Of a stretch of 64,000 bases of DNA, positions 36,142 to 44,953 are shown piece by piece. Source of the DNA: Methylobacter tundripaludum (GTDB lineage Bacteria > Pseudomonadota > Gammaproteobacteria > Methylococcales > Methylomonadaceae). The stretch spans positions 1 through 64,000 of the forward strand of contig NZ_PTIY01000014.1 of the NCBI RefSeq assembly GCF_002934365.1, in the 5' to 3' direction. Position 1 is the first letter of the stretch. Each line of letters opens with the position of its first letter. The position numbers were made by a program, and so were the translations under genes. Under the pieces are notes generated by a model, which searched no databases, was not told the origin of the DNA, and worked only from the letters and a program-made list of their open reading frames with translations.

Positions 36142-37134
36142 CTATGTGATCAGCACAATTTTTCCTGTGCTATGCCCGGTTTCTATCAGCTCATGGGCTT
36201 TCGCGGCTTCTGCCAGCGACAACTGTTTGCCGATATGGGTTTTTAATTGCCCTTTCTCAAGCCACTGCGCGCATTGGTTTAAAATTTCAACGTGTTTGTC
36301 TCTTGCCTCCGGCAAATCCCTAAGCATCGGCGTTAACATCAGCTCAAAGCCTATCAATAAATTGCGTATTCTGGCTTCAGCCAGATTCAGCTCACCCGGA
36401 TCAAGCAAGGTCACCAGACGACCGAAGTGCGCTGTCGCCTGGATGCTTTGTTTAAACACTTCGGCTCCCACCGTATCAAAAACCAAGTCCGCGCCTTTAC
36501 CGTCAGTAAGTTCATTGACTGCATCGGCAAAACCGCCTTTGGTATAACGGATGACTTCATCAGCACCCAACGCTTGGACGAATTCAGCTTTCTGTTCTGA
36601 ACTCACCGTAGTAATCACTCGTGCGCCTTTCAGTTTTGCCAACTGTATCGCCACATGCCCTACCCCACCGGCTCCGGCGTGAATCAATACGGTTTGCCCT
36701 GATTGCAATCCGCCGCGATCGATCAGACCGCCCCACGCGGTAATCAGCACCAGCGGCAATGCAGCAGCCTCGGTAAATGAGCTGGTTTCCGGCATCAAAC
36801 TGACCCAACGTTGATCCAGTACGTTATATTCGGCGTAATTGCCCTGTTCACGGCCTAACCCACCGTGGCAAAACCAGACTTTGTCGCCCGGTTTGAATCG
36901 GCTGACTGCACTGCCTGTTTCAACAACCTCCCCTGCTCCGTCGCAGCCCAATACCGCAGGCAGTGGATTATCGTAAAGCAAGCCGTTACGCCTGATTTTG
37001 GTGTCGACAGGATTGACGCCAGCGGCTTTAAGCCTGACCTTAACTTGTGTTGCCGTAGAGATCTCCGGCTCAGCAATATCCTGTAATTCCAAAACATCGG
37101 GATTACCGATTGCGGTCATCATTATCGCTTTCAT
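36142..37134 (-). CDS. MDR-family NADPH:quinone reductase / alcohol dehydrogenase-like protein
   Basis: The 330-residue medium-chain dehydrogenase/reductase has an N-terminal GroES-like domain (VNPVDTKIRRNG, LGCDGAGEVVETGS) and a Rossmann domain with AGAGGVGHVAIQLAK near residue 155. It lacks the catalytic zinc ligands of true alcohol dehydrogenases, so it fits the zeta-crystallin/quinone oxidoreductase branch. AGG lies 8 nt before the ATG. The physiological substrate is unknown. It stands alone between mrcB and nspC. Confidence 0.88.
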   Translation of the reverse strand: MKAIMMTAIGNPDVLELQDIAEPEISTATQVKVRLKAAGVNPVDTKIRRNGLLYDNPLPAVLGCDGAGEVVETGSAVSRFKPGDKVWFCHGGLGREQGNYAEYNVLDQRWVSLMPETSSFTEAAALPLVLITAWGGLIDRGGLQSGQTVLIHAGAGGVGHVAIQLAKLKGARVITTVSSEQKAEFVQALGADEVIRYTKGGFADAVNELTDGKGADLVFDTVGAEVFKQSIQATAHFGRLVTLLDPGELNLAEARIRNLLIGFELMLTPMLRDLPEARDKHVEILNQCAQWLEKGQLKTHIGKQLSLAEAAKAHELIETGHSTGKIVLIT

Positions 37135-37207
37135 ATTTTTAACCTTTTTTGAGTAATTGAAAATGTACAGACATCTGTCTTAATGAGCGCTGAATCATCA
37201 CGTACTC

Positions 37208-38353
37208 TTAATCAGCCAGCCATTGCCGGCGATAATCCTGATAATCATAATGTTTCAATTTTTTTACCCGCAGGGAGTTGCTGACATAAATATCCGGCAG
37301 ATTGTAACCATTAAAGCGGTTTGCCTTGATCAGGGTGTAGGCGCCGACGTTGTTAAAAACCACTTTATCGCCTACTGCCAAAGGCGCTTTAAAACAATAT
37401 TTGCCAAATACATCCCCAGCCAGGCAGGTGCAGCCCGCCAAAATAGCGCTATATTGTCCGTCGGGATCATGTTCGTGCAATTCGGGCTGACGCTGATACT
37501 CGAACACTTCGGGATGGTGATTGATTGAAGTGTCCAGTATGGCAATAGTTTCACCGTCGCTGACAAAACGATCAATCACTGTCGCCACTAAATGCCCTGC
37601 TTGGCCTACAATCGCTTTGCCCGGCTCGATATAAACCTCAAGGCCGAAATCGTTTTTCAGTTTTTTTACCAGCTCAATAAACGGCCGGTGATCTTCAATT
37701 TGGCCGAACAAATAGCCGCCTCCGAGATTCAACCATTCCAGTTCAGCCAATCCTATCCCCAAATAGTGTTGGAGTTTTTCAACGGTTTTAATCAACGGGG
37801 TAAAATCGGTTGACGAAAAAACATTATGAATATGCAAGCCCTGAATTTGATCCAGACCAATCGATCGACTCAACTCTTCAATCGCCACCCCCAGTTTTGA
37901 ATGCTGCCGACAAGGGTCAAACCGATCGTCATGCAGAAAAGACAGCTTTGGATTAATCCTCAGGCCGATTGAGGTCAGTGCCCCAGCCGTCTCGGCATAG
38001 CGTTGATATTGCGTCAAAGAATTGAAGCTAATGTGTGAACACAGCAAACTTAACTCGTCCAGTTCGTCCGTCTTTATGCCTGGCGTGGTCAAATGAATAG
38101 AGCCTTGTCCTGATAAAACCTCGCCGGCCAGCCTGGCCTCGAATAAGGAACTGGCCGAAAAGCCGTCAACAAAAGGTTTCGCCATGTCCAGCACAGCGGA
38201 AAAAGGCAATGCTTTTATCGAATATAAAACCTTGCAGCCGCACTGATTCCTCAGGTCGGCTAACATTGCCAACGCCTTGGCAGCTTCTGTTTCATCCAAA
38301 ACAAAAGCCGGCGAGGAATAAACACTGTCTTTCAGTACTTGGAAATCCATCAA
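37208..38353 (-). CDS. nspC: Carboxynorspermidine/carboxyspermidine decarboxylase
   Basis: This PLP enzyme makes (nor)spermidine by decarboxylating the carboxy precursor. The 381-residue fold-type III decarboxylase has the PLP lysine in YSIKAL (near residue 47), GGGYLFG for phosphate binding, the EPGKA motif, and the catalytic Cys region CTCLAGDVFG (near 310). The family assignment is clear. The partner dehydrogenase that makes the substrate is not in this window. The ATG overlaps the fthC stop by 4 bp, so the two are cotranscribed. Confidence 0.92.
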   Translation of the reverse strand: MMDFQVLKDSVYSSPAFVLDETEAAKALAMLADLRNQCGCKVLYSIKALPFSAVLDMAKPFVDGFSASSLFEARLAGEVLSGQGSIHLTTPGIKTDELDELSLLCSHISFNSLTQYQRYAETAGALTSIGLRINPKLSFLHDDRFDPCRQHSKLGVAIEELSRSIGLDQIQGLHIHNVFSSTDFTPLIKTVEKLQHYLGIGLAELEWLNLGGGYLFGQIEDHRPFIELVKKLKNDFGLEVYIEPGKAIVGQAGHLVATVIDRFVSDGETIAILDTSINHHPEVFEYQRQPELHEHDPDGQYSAILAGCTCLAGDVFGKYCFKAPLAVGDKVVFNNVGAYTLIKANRFNGYNLPDIYVSNSLRVKKLKHYDYQDYRRQWLAD

Positions 38354-38958
38354 CGGGAAAACTGCCGTCCTTTGCCGGCATAAAGCGTTTTTTCGGTCAT
38401 TACATAATCCATAGCCACATCATGAGCATCGGCAACGACTTGCTCAACTAACTGCGATTCAAAACAAACGCCGACCAACACCGCATCGGCCCTGACATTC
38501 TTCAATAAGCGGTCATAATAACCCGCGCCATTGCCAAGGCGCCCTCCATTTCGATCAAAAGCCACACCCGGCACCATGATGCAATCGAGTTCTCCTGGGT
38601 CAACTTCTTTCCCCGGCTCCCCCCATCGTTGTTTGGGGGGCTCCAAAATCCCCCACGTTCCCTGTATTAGCTCGACAAAACTCTCCAGTCTCCACAAGCC
38701 TAATTTGTTATGCCCCTGCTCATCTTTAGTACAGTAAGGGATGACGATACGCTTACCCGTTGCCAGTTCGTCTGACAATGCCTGTCGAGTCCTTACTTCT
38801 GAGCGACAATGGTTATACCACATGATTGTTTTTGCCTGCCGGTAAATCGGTTGCGCAATAAATCGGGAGCAAATGAGCCTGCTGAGCTCATCCTTATCTA
38901 TTTGCCCATTGCGTGCATCGTAAATTTTGCGGCGCTGTTGATTTTTCAGATCATTCAT
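38350..38958 (-). CDS. fthC: 5-formyltetrahydrofolate cyclo-ligase
   Basis: The enzyme converts 5-formyl-THF to 5,10-methenyl-THF with ATP. The ATG at 38958 (MNDLKNQQRRK) is chosen because GAGG sits 5 nt upstream and the protein then begins with the usual basic helix. The frame extends nine codons further without better support. Signature motifs are VPGVAFDRNGGRLGNGAGYY near residue 145 and an Arg/Lys-rich N-terminus. At about 202 residues it is of normal length. 6S RNA often lies upstream of this gene in gammaproteobacteria, but the 145-bp gap to mtdB here is too short for it. Confidence 0.93.
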   Translation of the reverse strand: MNDLKNQQRRKIYDARNGQIDKDELSRLICSRFIAQPIYRQAKTIMWYNHCRSEVRTRQALSDELATGKRIVIPYCTKDEQGHNKLGLWRLESFVELIQGTWGILEPPKQRWGEPGKEVDPGELDCIMVPGVAFDRNGGRLGNGAGYYDRLLKNVRADAVLVGVCFESQLVEQVVADAHDVAMDYVMTEKTLYAGKGRQFSR

Positions 38959-39071
38959 CCGCACCTCGTACCATACCCAAAACACATAAAATTGTTTGGA
39001 TGATACACAGATTCATCATCGGTTTAAAACTCAAATAGGTAAGGACATTTTTATTCTGCTGCTTTTTCTTT

Positions 39072-39098
39072 TATACTTGTCCGATAATTCATAAGGAG
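39072..39098 (+). promoter_or_regulatory. -10 element and strong RBS of the mtdB pair
   Basis: TATACT at 39072-39077 is a good -10 hexamer, though the -35 region (TTTATT) is weak, suggesting an activator or alternative control. AAGGAGAG ends about 5 nt before the ATG at 39104, a strong ribosome-binding site fitting a highly expressed C1-pathway gene. Confidence 0.45.
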
Positions 39099-39103
39099 AG
39101 ATC

Positions 39104-40012
39104 ATGGAAAAGCCATTCATTTTACACATGCTAACCACAGCCAAAAACCTTAGTCCATTTGATGTCAATATGGCATTGGATGCTGGCTGGGTTTCCGCAC
39201 TACCCTATATCAATGTTGAGCCTAGCGAAGTCCAGGGTCTGGTGCAGGATGCCATTTTTTCCCGCAGCCCCAAAAACTTAAAACGCACGGGGATATTCAT
39301 TGGCGGACGCGATACCAAACAAGCGATGGATATGCTGAAAACTGCCAAACGCTCCATGTTTGCTCCTTTTGAAGTTTCCGTGTTCGCCGATCCTAGCGGC
39401 GCATTTACCACTGCGGCAGGCATGGTTTCTGCCGTTGAACGCGAATTAATGACTAAATTCGACACCACGTTGGAAGGAAAAAATATTCTAGTTTTGGGCG
39501 GAACCGGTCCTGTCGGCCAAGTGGTTGCAGTAATTGCCGCTCAAGGTGGGGCGCACGTCAAGCTTATCGGTCGTCAATTGGATAAGGCTCAAGCCATTGC
39601 CGACATGTGCAACAATGAATTTGGCGAAGGTAAAATTAACATTGAAGCCGGTGCCGATGCGAATAAAGGTGAATATATCAAAACAGCTGATGTTGTTTTT
39701 GCAACCGGCGCGGCGGGCATTGAATTATTAAGTGCTGAACTCATCGCATCGGCCCCTCAACTTAAAGTCGCCGCCGATGTTAACGCAGTGCCGCCATCAG
39801 GTATCGCGGGCGTTGACGCTTTCCATAACGGAACCCCCATTGAAGGCTCAATCAGCGGTGCTGTCGGCTTGGGCGCTATGGCAATTGGTAATATTAAGTA
39901 TCAAACCCAGATCCTCTTATTGAAAAAAATGATCAGCAGCGAAAAACCTGTTTACCTGCATTTCGAGCACGCCTTTGAAACCGCCAGAGAATATATTAAA
40001 TCAAATGCTTAA
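39104..40012 (+). CDS. Methylene-tetrahydromethanopterin dehydrogenase paralogue 1 (MtdB-like)
   Basis: The enzyme oxidises methylene-H4MPT in formaldehyde oxidation of methylotrophs. The 302-residue product has the family N-terminus (ILHMLTT.., SPFDVNMALDAG), the IFSRSPKN and GIFIGGRD motifs, VFADPSGAFTTAA, and a GGTGPVG dinucleotide loop near residue 132. After the second Rossmann strand it reads LIGRQ, with a basic residue where NADP-users carry one. By eye it is about half identical to the next gene, so they are old paralogues rather than a recent duplication. Both belong to the MtdA/MtdB/MtdC superfamily; which named class this one falls in needs a tree. Confidence 0.88.
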   Translation: MEKPFILHMLTTAKNLSPFDVNMALDAGWVSALPYINVEPSEVQGLVQDAIFSRSPKNLKRTGIFIGGRDTKQAMDMLKTAKRSMFAPFEVSVFADPSGAFTTAAGMVSAVERELMTKFDTTLEGKNILVLGGTGPVGQVVAVIAAQGGAHVKLIGRQLDKAQAIADMCNNEFGEGKINIEAGADANKGEYIKTADVVFATGAAGIELLSAELIASAPQLKVAADVNAVPPSGIAGVDAFHNGTPIEGSISGAVGLGAMAIGNIKYQTQILLLKKMISSEKPVYLHFEHAFETAREYIKSNA

Positions 40013-40058
40013 GTCTAACTTCTCGAATTAACCTGCATAACGATAACAAGGAACTCTA

Positions 40059-40982
40059 ATGGCGAAACGCAGCATTCTTCACATGCTTGATCCCATGCCG
40101 AACAACAGCCCATTCGACATTAATATGGCACTGGATGCGGGTTTTGATGTGCTTATTCCCTATAACAACGTCAAACTGGATAGCGTTTACGGCCTGACTC
40201 AAGACGCAACTTTCTCCCGCAGCCCATCAGGCGTTAAGCGCACCGGCATTTTTATTGGCGGCCGCGACTTAGGTCTAGCCATGGACATGCTGAAGACAAG
40301 CAAGCAAGCCATGGTTTCGCCTTTTGAAGTATCGGTTTTTGCCGACCCCAGCGGCGCTTTCACCACAGCAGCAGCATTAGTCACCTGTGCAGAGAAAGAA
40401 CTGAAAGCAAAACACAACAAAGAACTGAAAGAGTGTTCAATTGTTATTTTTGGCGGAACAGGTCCTGTGGGTATTGCGACAGGCATTATTGCCTCGTTAG
40501 CCGGCGCCGATGTGACATTAACCGACCACTTATCGGCTGATACGGCTTTGGACGTTGCTAAAGCCTACAATCGTCGTTTTAATTGCACTCTCAAAGGAGC
40601 CTTGGCCAATTCAGAAGCCGATAAAGTTCAACTGGTTGCTAATACCGATATTATTTTTTGCACGGCCAAAGCAGGCATTCAAGTTTTAAGTGCCGGGGTG
40701 CTAAAAGAAGCAACACAGCTAAAAGTAGCTGGCGATGTTAACGCAGTTCCACCTTTTGGCATAGAGGGCGTCAAAAACGACGATTGCGGCGCCCCCTTAA
40801 GTCACGCGACAAAGGCTCCAGGCGCAGTAGGCATTGGTGCTTTAGCCATAGGAAATGTTAAATTTCAACTACAGCATGAATTATTAGAAGCAATGCTGGG
40901 ACCTGAACAGCCGTTGTATATTGACTTTAGATATGCGTTTAACAAAGCCAGAGAAATGCAATTCGGCCCCACTATAGACTAG
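40059..40982 (+). CDS. mtdB: Methylene-tetrahydromethanopterin dehydrogenase paralogue 2
   Basis: The 307-residue product begins SILHMLDPMPNNSPFDINMALDAG and shares IFIGGRD, FADPSGAFTTAA, GGTGPVG and GDVNAVPPFGIEGV with paralogue 1. The N-terminus looks closer to the classical MtdB of methylotrophs as I recall it. After the second Rossmann strand it has LTDH: an acidic residue that would favour NAD over NADP. It follows paralogue 1 by 46 bp with an AAGGA RBS, so both are in one operon. A hairpin at 41017 ends the unit. Confidence 0.9.
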   Translation: MAKRSILHMLDPMPNNSPFDINMALDAGFDVLIPYNNVKLDSVYGLTQDATFSRSPSGVKRTGIFIGGRDLGLAMDMLKTSKQAMVSPFEVSVFADPSGAFTTAAALVTCAEKELKAKHNKELKECSIVIFGGTGPVGIATGIIASLAGADVTLTDHLSADTALDVAKAYNRRFNCTLKGALANSEADKVQLVANTDIIFCTAKAGIQVLSAGVLKEATQLKVAGDVNAVPPFGIEGVKNDDCGAPLSHATKAPGAVGIGALAIGNVKFQLQHELLEAMLGPEQPLYIDFRYAFNKAREMQFGPTID

Positions 40983-41016
40983 AATAACAAGCAATTTGCG
41001 AGTTAAGCTAACCGAT

Positions 41017-41055
41017 AACTCAGGATTCCCGTTAAAAATTATGGGAACCTGAGTT
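41017..41055. terminator. Bidirectional terminator between mtdB and uvrY-like genes
   Basis: AACTCAGGATTCCC (41017-41030) pairs with GGGAACCTGAGTT (41043-41055) with one bulged base and a 12-nt AT-rich loop. It lies between two convergent genes and ends 2 bp from the regulator's stop codon, so it can serve both. Confidence 0.7.
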
Positions 41056-41056
41056 G

Positions 41057-41701
41057 TTAAATCAAAGCATCATCAATATAGCCGAATTTAATTGCCAATC
41101 GAATTAATTCGACATCATTTTTTACGTGCAGTTTGCCGTAAAGACGATAGCGGTAAGTGTTTACCGTTTTATCACTGAGAAGCAACATTTCAGACATTTC
41201 TTTGATGGTTTTTCCCTGAAGAATTAAAGTAACAACTTCAGCTTCTCTTTGGGATAGCGCCGAAAATGGCGATTCATTACCCCCCGGCAAACTTTGAAAC
41301 GCCAGGTTATTGGCAACTTCGGAACACAGATAACGTTTACCCTCCATTACCTTCCGAATGGCGTTAACCATCTCATCGACCGGGGATCCCTTAGAAACAA
41401 AACCTAAAACGCCAAGCTTGAGCAATTGATGAGGGATAGGACCGTCATTACGAACAGATACCGCAATGATCTTTACTTCAGGATCTTGTTGCAGGATTCT
41501 ACGACAGGCTTCCACACCACCTATTCCGGGCATGTTAACATCCATCAACACAACATCCGGGGACAACGTAACAACCGCATCGACAGCTTTCTCACCCGAT
41601 TCAGCCACACCGATAACCGTAATATCTTCGGCATCGTTTAATAATGCCTCAATTCCGGTTCGAACGAGCTCATGATCATCAACAAGCAGGACACTAATCA
41701 T
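41057..41701 (-). CDS. uvrY: UvrY/GacA-type LuxR-family response regulator
   Basis: The ATG at 41701 (MISVLLVDDHELVRTGI) matches the usual UvrY/GacA N-terminus; another ATG four codons upstream is possible but touches its own RBS. The 214-residue protein has a receiver domain with phospho-acceptor Asp in VLMDVNMPGIGG (near residue 54) and Lys in VSKGS. A C-terminal LuxR helix-turn-helix follows (FSALSQREAEVVTLILQGKTI, KTVNTYRYRLYGKL). In gammaproteobacteria this partner of BarA/GacS drives Csr small RNAs. The sensor kinase is not nearby, as is usual. It is divergent from the motA-like gene. Confidence 0.9.
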   Translation of the reverse strand: MISVLLVDDHELVRTGIEALLNDAEDITVIGVAESGEKAVDAVVTLSPDVVLMDVNMPGIGGVEACRRILQQDPEVKIIAVSVRNDGPIPHQLLKLGVLGFVSKGSPVDEMVNAIRKVMEGKRYLCSEVANNLAFQSLPGGNESPFSALSQREAEVVTLILQGKTIKEMSEMLLLSDKTVNTYRYRLYGKLHVKNDVELIRLAIKFGYIDDALI

Positions 41702-41906
41702 AACTTTTTCCATTCCTTTATTGGTTAATTATAAAACAGTTCGCTACATAAAAATGATCGCATTCCTGTTTTCCAAGATTATCAATACGCATTATATATC
41801 CGTATTTACACATAAAGTAGATTTAGCTGCATCGATGTAATATGATTTTACCAGATCAAAAACCATGAATACCCGCAGAATCAACATGTTCTGATATTAT
41901 TGCAAA

Positions 41907-42719
41907 ATGAAATTCAAAAAGACATCTCTACAAGCACTCCCAAAAAAAGTTAACTACTCAACAGCTGTAGGTATTTTCCTCAGCATTATTCTATTCCTTT
42001 TCATTGTTATATTTGCTGCAAATGACCCGCTTTCTTTTCTAAATCTGACAGGTTTTGTGATTGTTATTGGCGGCACGATTGCCGCTATCTTCTTAAGCTA
42101 CCCTTTAAGAGACATTAAACACAGCTTGAAATCGCTCAAACTTATTTTCTTTTATGAGAGCTTAAATCCGCAACGAGAGGCCAATGAAATTATTACGGTT
42201 TCTCGAATGTGGTTTAACCGAGACAAACTCGCAATAGAAAACATTATCGACAGCATCAACAACCCTTATTTGAAAACAGGTTTCCAGCTTGTCGTAGACA
42301 ATACGCCGGTAGAAGATATTCTAGCATTGCTCAAATGGCGCATTGCCCGCTTAAGAGCCAAAGAAAAAACCGAGGCTAATATATTTTATAGTCTGGCCGC
42401 CTACTCTCCGGCGTTTGGTATGCTGGGTACCCTGATAGGCATGATCAACATGCTGCAAATTATTGAGCTTAAAGACATAGCGGGCATAAGTTACAACATG
42501 GGGACTGCGTTAATTACAACCTTTTACGGCCTCATTATGGCTAATCTCGTTTTTCACCCTATCGCCATAAAACTGGAAAGACGTACCGAACAGCGCATCA
42601 TGATCATGAGTATGGTCATGGAAGGCATTACACTGATAGCTGATCGCCGTAGCCCATCATTTATACGGGAAACACTCAAATCATTCATTATGCACTACGA
42701 TAATGAATTAAAAGACTAA
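41907..42719 (+). CDS. MotA/PomA-like proton or sodium channel subunit
   Basis: The 270-residue protein has four predicted membrane helices and the MotA/PomA core: GFVIVIGGTIAAIFLSYP early, the cytoplasmic loop with EANEIITVSR, then SPAFGMLGTLIGMINML and GTALITTFYGLIMANLVFHP near residues 165-225. It resembles PomA more than TolQ or ExbB. It is paired with a downstream MotB-like gene 24 bp away, forming an ion-driven stator. No other flagellar gene is in the window, so it could power flagella encoded elsewhere or another machine. Confidence 0.88.
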   Translation: MKFKKTSLQALPKKVNYSTAVGIFLSIILFLFIVIFAANDPLSFLNLTGFVIVIGGTIAAIFLSYPLRDIKHSLKSLKLIFFYESLNPQREANEIITVSRMWFNRDKLAIENIIDSINNPYLKTGFQLVVDNTPVEDILALLKWRIARLRAKEKTEANIFYSLAAYSPAFGMLGTLIGMINMLQIIELKDIAGISYNMGTALITTFYGLIMANLVFHPIAIKLERRTEQRIMIMSMVMEGITLIADRRSPSFIRETLKSFIMHYDNELKD

Positions 42720-42743
42720 GCGTCCAACTTATCAGCACTGTAA

Positions 42744-43628
42744 ATGAGTAAAGCCCCATTTTCAAAATTACAATCCTCCTTATCCTTAGAGGATCTACTT
42801 AACCAGCCGAGTAATCGCAACCCGCAAAACTGGCTGCTAACCTATCTGGATGTCTTTGTCCTGATCGTCATGTTGGTAATTACATTAATTACTGTCAGCG
42901 ACATTAATACGGAACAAAAACCAACAACCCGTAAACCTAAAAAAGCACCTGTCATGGCATGTCAAACTATTGCTGCGCCTGTCTTCGTAAGCTGCCCACC
43001 CTCCGTTTTTATTGAAAATCCGCCTATCCAACAAATCATGCTCACTGAACAGATAGCCGAGATCAAGACTGAATCCAAAGAAAGCAGCATTGTTACCCCT
43101 ACACCCACTAATACGCCAGAAATTAAAACCGAAACCACAATAAACCCTCCGCCAAAACCGACCGACATCGACTCAACAGATGAAAATAAATTACACCAAC
43201 AGTTAACTAAAACAATTGATGAGTTTGGTCTTAACAAGGCCGTCAATATAAAAATCGCTCAAGGCTATGCGCAGCTTGAGATTCAGGACAAAGTATTATT
43301 TAAATCCTCAGAGGCGGCGCTAACGGCGTCTGGAGAGTCATTATTAAAGCGCCTTACGCCTTTATTGAAACAGGCGGTCGGTCTGATTCTAATTGAAGGA
43401 CATACAGACAACATTCCCATTAAAACCGCCCAATTTCCATCCAATTGGGAGCTGGGTTCTTCCCGAGCCACCAGTGTCCTGCATTTTCTGGTCTCGCAAC
43501 AACTCGACACCAGCCGCTTACGAGCCATCACATACGCAGACACCATGCCTATAGCCGATAATTCAACACCGGAAGGAAGAGAAAAAAATCGCCGCGTTAA
43601 TATCTTGATAAAATTTTCAGAACACTGA
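42744..43628 (+). CDS. MotB/OmpA-like stator protein
   Basis: The 294-residue protein has an N-terminal membrane helix with the stator Asp (NWLLTYLDVFVLIVML, Asp near residue 36). A Pro/Thr/Lys-rich linker follows (about 60-140), and then an OmpA-type peptidoglycan-binding domain (LILIEGHTDNIPI, SNWELGSSRATSVLHFL, EGREKNRRVNI) at about residues 170-290. This is the MotB plan. It follows the MotA-like gene by 24 bp. The linker is longer than I would expect for a classical MotB, but the functional residues are present. Confidence 0.87.
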   Translation: MSKAPFSKLQSSLSLEDLLNQPSNRNPQNWLLTYLDVFVLIVMLVITLITVSDINTEQKPTTRKPKKAPVMACQTIAAPVFVSCPPSVFIENPPIQQIMLTEQIAEIKTESKESSIVTPTPTNTPEIKTETTINPPPKPTDIDSTDENKLHQQLTKTIDEFGLNKAVNIKIAQGYAQLEIQDKVLFKSSEAALTASGESLLKRLTPLLKQAVGLILIEGHTDNIPIKTAQFPSNWELGSSRATSVLHFLVSQQLDTSRLRAITYADTMPIADNSTPEGREKNRRVNILIKFSEH

Positions 43629-43870
43629 AACAAGCAGCTTTCTTGGGAAGAGGGCCCGAACATAAGAGAATATAATCAGCAGGTTCGGCTTCGATATTTT
43701 TAAATATTAACGATTAGACGCCAAAACTGACACCTTTTCTATCCTCGTATTTAACAAAATAACGCATCATTACTGTATCATATACTTCTAAACAACCTTA
43801 AAAAACGCCATATCTTGTCTACTTTTAGGCAAAACGTAGGCGGTATCTTTATAAATAACAGGGGAAATTA

Positions 43871-44359
43871 ATGACTGTTGGTGTTGATGATTTTAAAAAA
43901 GCGATGCAACTATGGGCCAGCGGCGTCACTGTTGTTACGACGCACTCTGAAAAATTCGGCCTTCAAGGCATGACCGTAACCGCATTTTCCAGCGTATCGA
44001 TTAATCCACCTCAAGTATTGGTTTGTATTAATGAATCAGCTGACACCGGAGTAGGAATTCAAGAAAGCCAATGCTTTGCCGTCAATGTATTAACCGCATC
44101 TCAACAAGACGTTTCCAATCAATTTGCCGGCGGCAGCAGTCAAGAGCAGCGATTTGAAAATACACCATGGACGCCCGGCATTATCGGAGCTCCTATTCTG
44201 GATAGCAGCCTGACATCTCTGGAATGCATAGTCATTGAAAAAATCCACGCAGGTACGCACTGGATTATAATCGGCGAAGTACAAAACTGCGTATGCCGCT
44301 CAGGCGAACCGCTTTTGTATTATCGAGGCGCTTACCAACAACTTTTGATTCAGCCATAA
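43871..44359 (+). CDS. Flavin reductase-like domain protein
   Basis: The 162-residue product matches the flavin reductase (FMN-binding split barrel) family: FKKAMQLWASGVTVVTTH at the start, GMTVTAFSSVSINPPQVLVCIN, and ILDSSLTSLECIVIEKI. Such proteins reduce flavin for a partner monooxygenase or bind FMN. AGGGGA lies about 7 nt before the ATG. No monooxygenase is adjacent, so the partner is unknown. Confidence 0.88.
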   Translation: MTVGVDDFKKAMQLWASGVTVVTTHSEKFGLQGMTVTAFSSVSINPPQVLVCINESADTGVGIQESQCFAVNVLTASQQDVSNQFAGGSSQEQRFENTPWTPGIIGAPILDSSLTSLECIVIEKIHAGTHWIIIGEVQNCVCRSGEPLLYYRGAYQQLLIQP

Positions 44360-44489
44360 ACCAGGAATAACCATCTCTTAGTTGACATGCCGCGCCACCG
44401 CATTCACCTAATTTTTATAATAAATTTATCCCATTTGAAATTTTTATTACGATTGCAATGGAATTATCTTTGGACCTAGTTAAAATATT

Positions 44490-44519
44490 TTGCTCTGCTT
44501 ATCTTTTTAGTGCTATCAT
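44490..44519 (+). promoter_or_regulatory. Putative cold-shock gene promoter
   Basis: TTGCTC (44490-44495), an 18-bp spacer and TATCAT (44514-44519) with an upstream TGC make an extended -10 promoter. The transcript would have a leader of about 85 nt before the ATG at 44612, in keeping with the leaders of cold-shock mRNAs, which fold differently at low temperature. Confidence 0.4.
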
Positions 44520-44611
44520 CTGCCGCAGTTAAAGTTTGAGCCGGCTTTATTATAGAGCTGGGATTTGTAACGCCGACAAAAATTGGCGAATTTTTTAAGT
44601 AAGAGTGTGAT

Positions 44612-44821
44612 ATGTCAGAGCAAGTTGTAGGTACCGTTAAGTGGTTCAATGATGAAAAAGGTTTTGGATTTATTGAACAAGAAGGTGGCAAAGATGTTTT
44701 TGTTCACCATAGCGCAATTAACGGCACCGGTCGCAAGACCTTAAGGGAAGGCCAGAAAGTTACTATGGAAGTAACTCAAGGCCAAAAAGGTCCACAAGCC
44801 GAAAATGTAACCCCAGCGTAA
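44612..44821 (+). CDS. Cold-shock protein (CspA family)
   Basis: The 69-residue protein is a single cold-shock domain with RNP1 as KGFGFIEQ and RNP2 as VFVHHSAI. It starts [15 protein letters not shown] and ends [10 protein letters not shown], all typical. It binds RNA and ssDNA and melts secondary structure. It is monocistronic, with a promoter upstream and a perfect 14-bp stem downstream. Whether it is cold-induced or constitutive (CspC/E-like) cannot be told. Confidence 0.95.
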   Translation: MSEQVVGTVKWFNDEKGFGFIEQEGGKDVFVHHSAINGTGRKTLREGQKVTMEVTQGQKGPQAENVTPA

Positions 44822-44834
44822 CAAACTCAATATA

Positions 44835-44868
44835 CTTGACTCAAGACTCGCATCAGTCTTGAGTCAAG
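44835..44868 (+). terminator. Perfect 14-bp hairpin after the cold-shock gene
   Basis: CTTGACTCAAGACT (44835-44848) and AGTCTTGAGTCAAG (44855-44868) form a perfect stem with a 6-nt loop, 14 bp past the stop. There is no T-tract, so it may protect the 3' end or act with Rho as much as terminate. Confidence 0.65.
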
Positions 44869-44953
44869 CTCATATTAAGCAGTTTTGAACTTATGGGCAT
44901 AAAACCCATCAAGTAGAAGCTGGCTTAATGTCAAACAGTTATCGCGTTTTTTC

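Noticed and set aside
38959-39103. 6S RNA gene, often found upstream of fthC
   Set aside because: The gap is about 145 bp and carries the mtdB promoter and RBS; no extended rod-like inverted repeat is seen.
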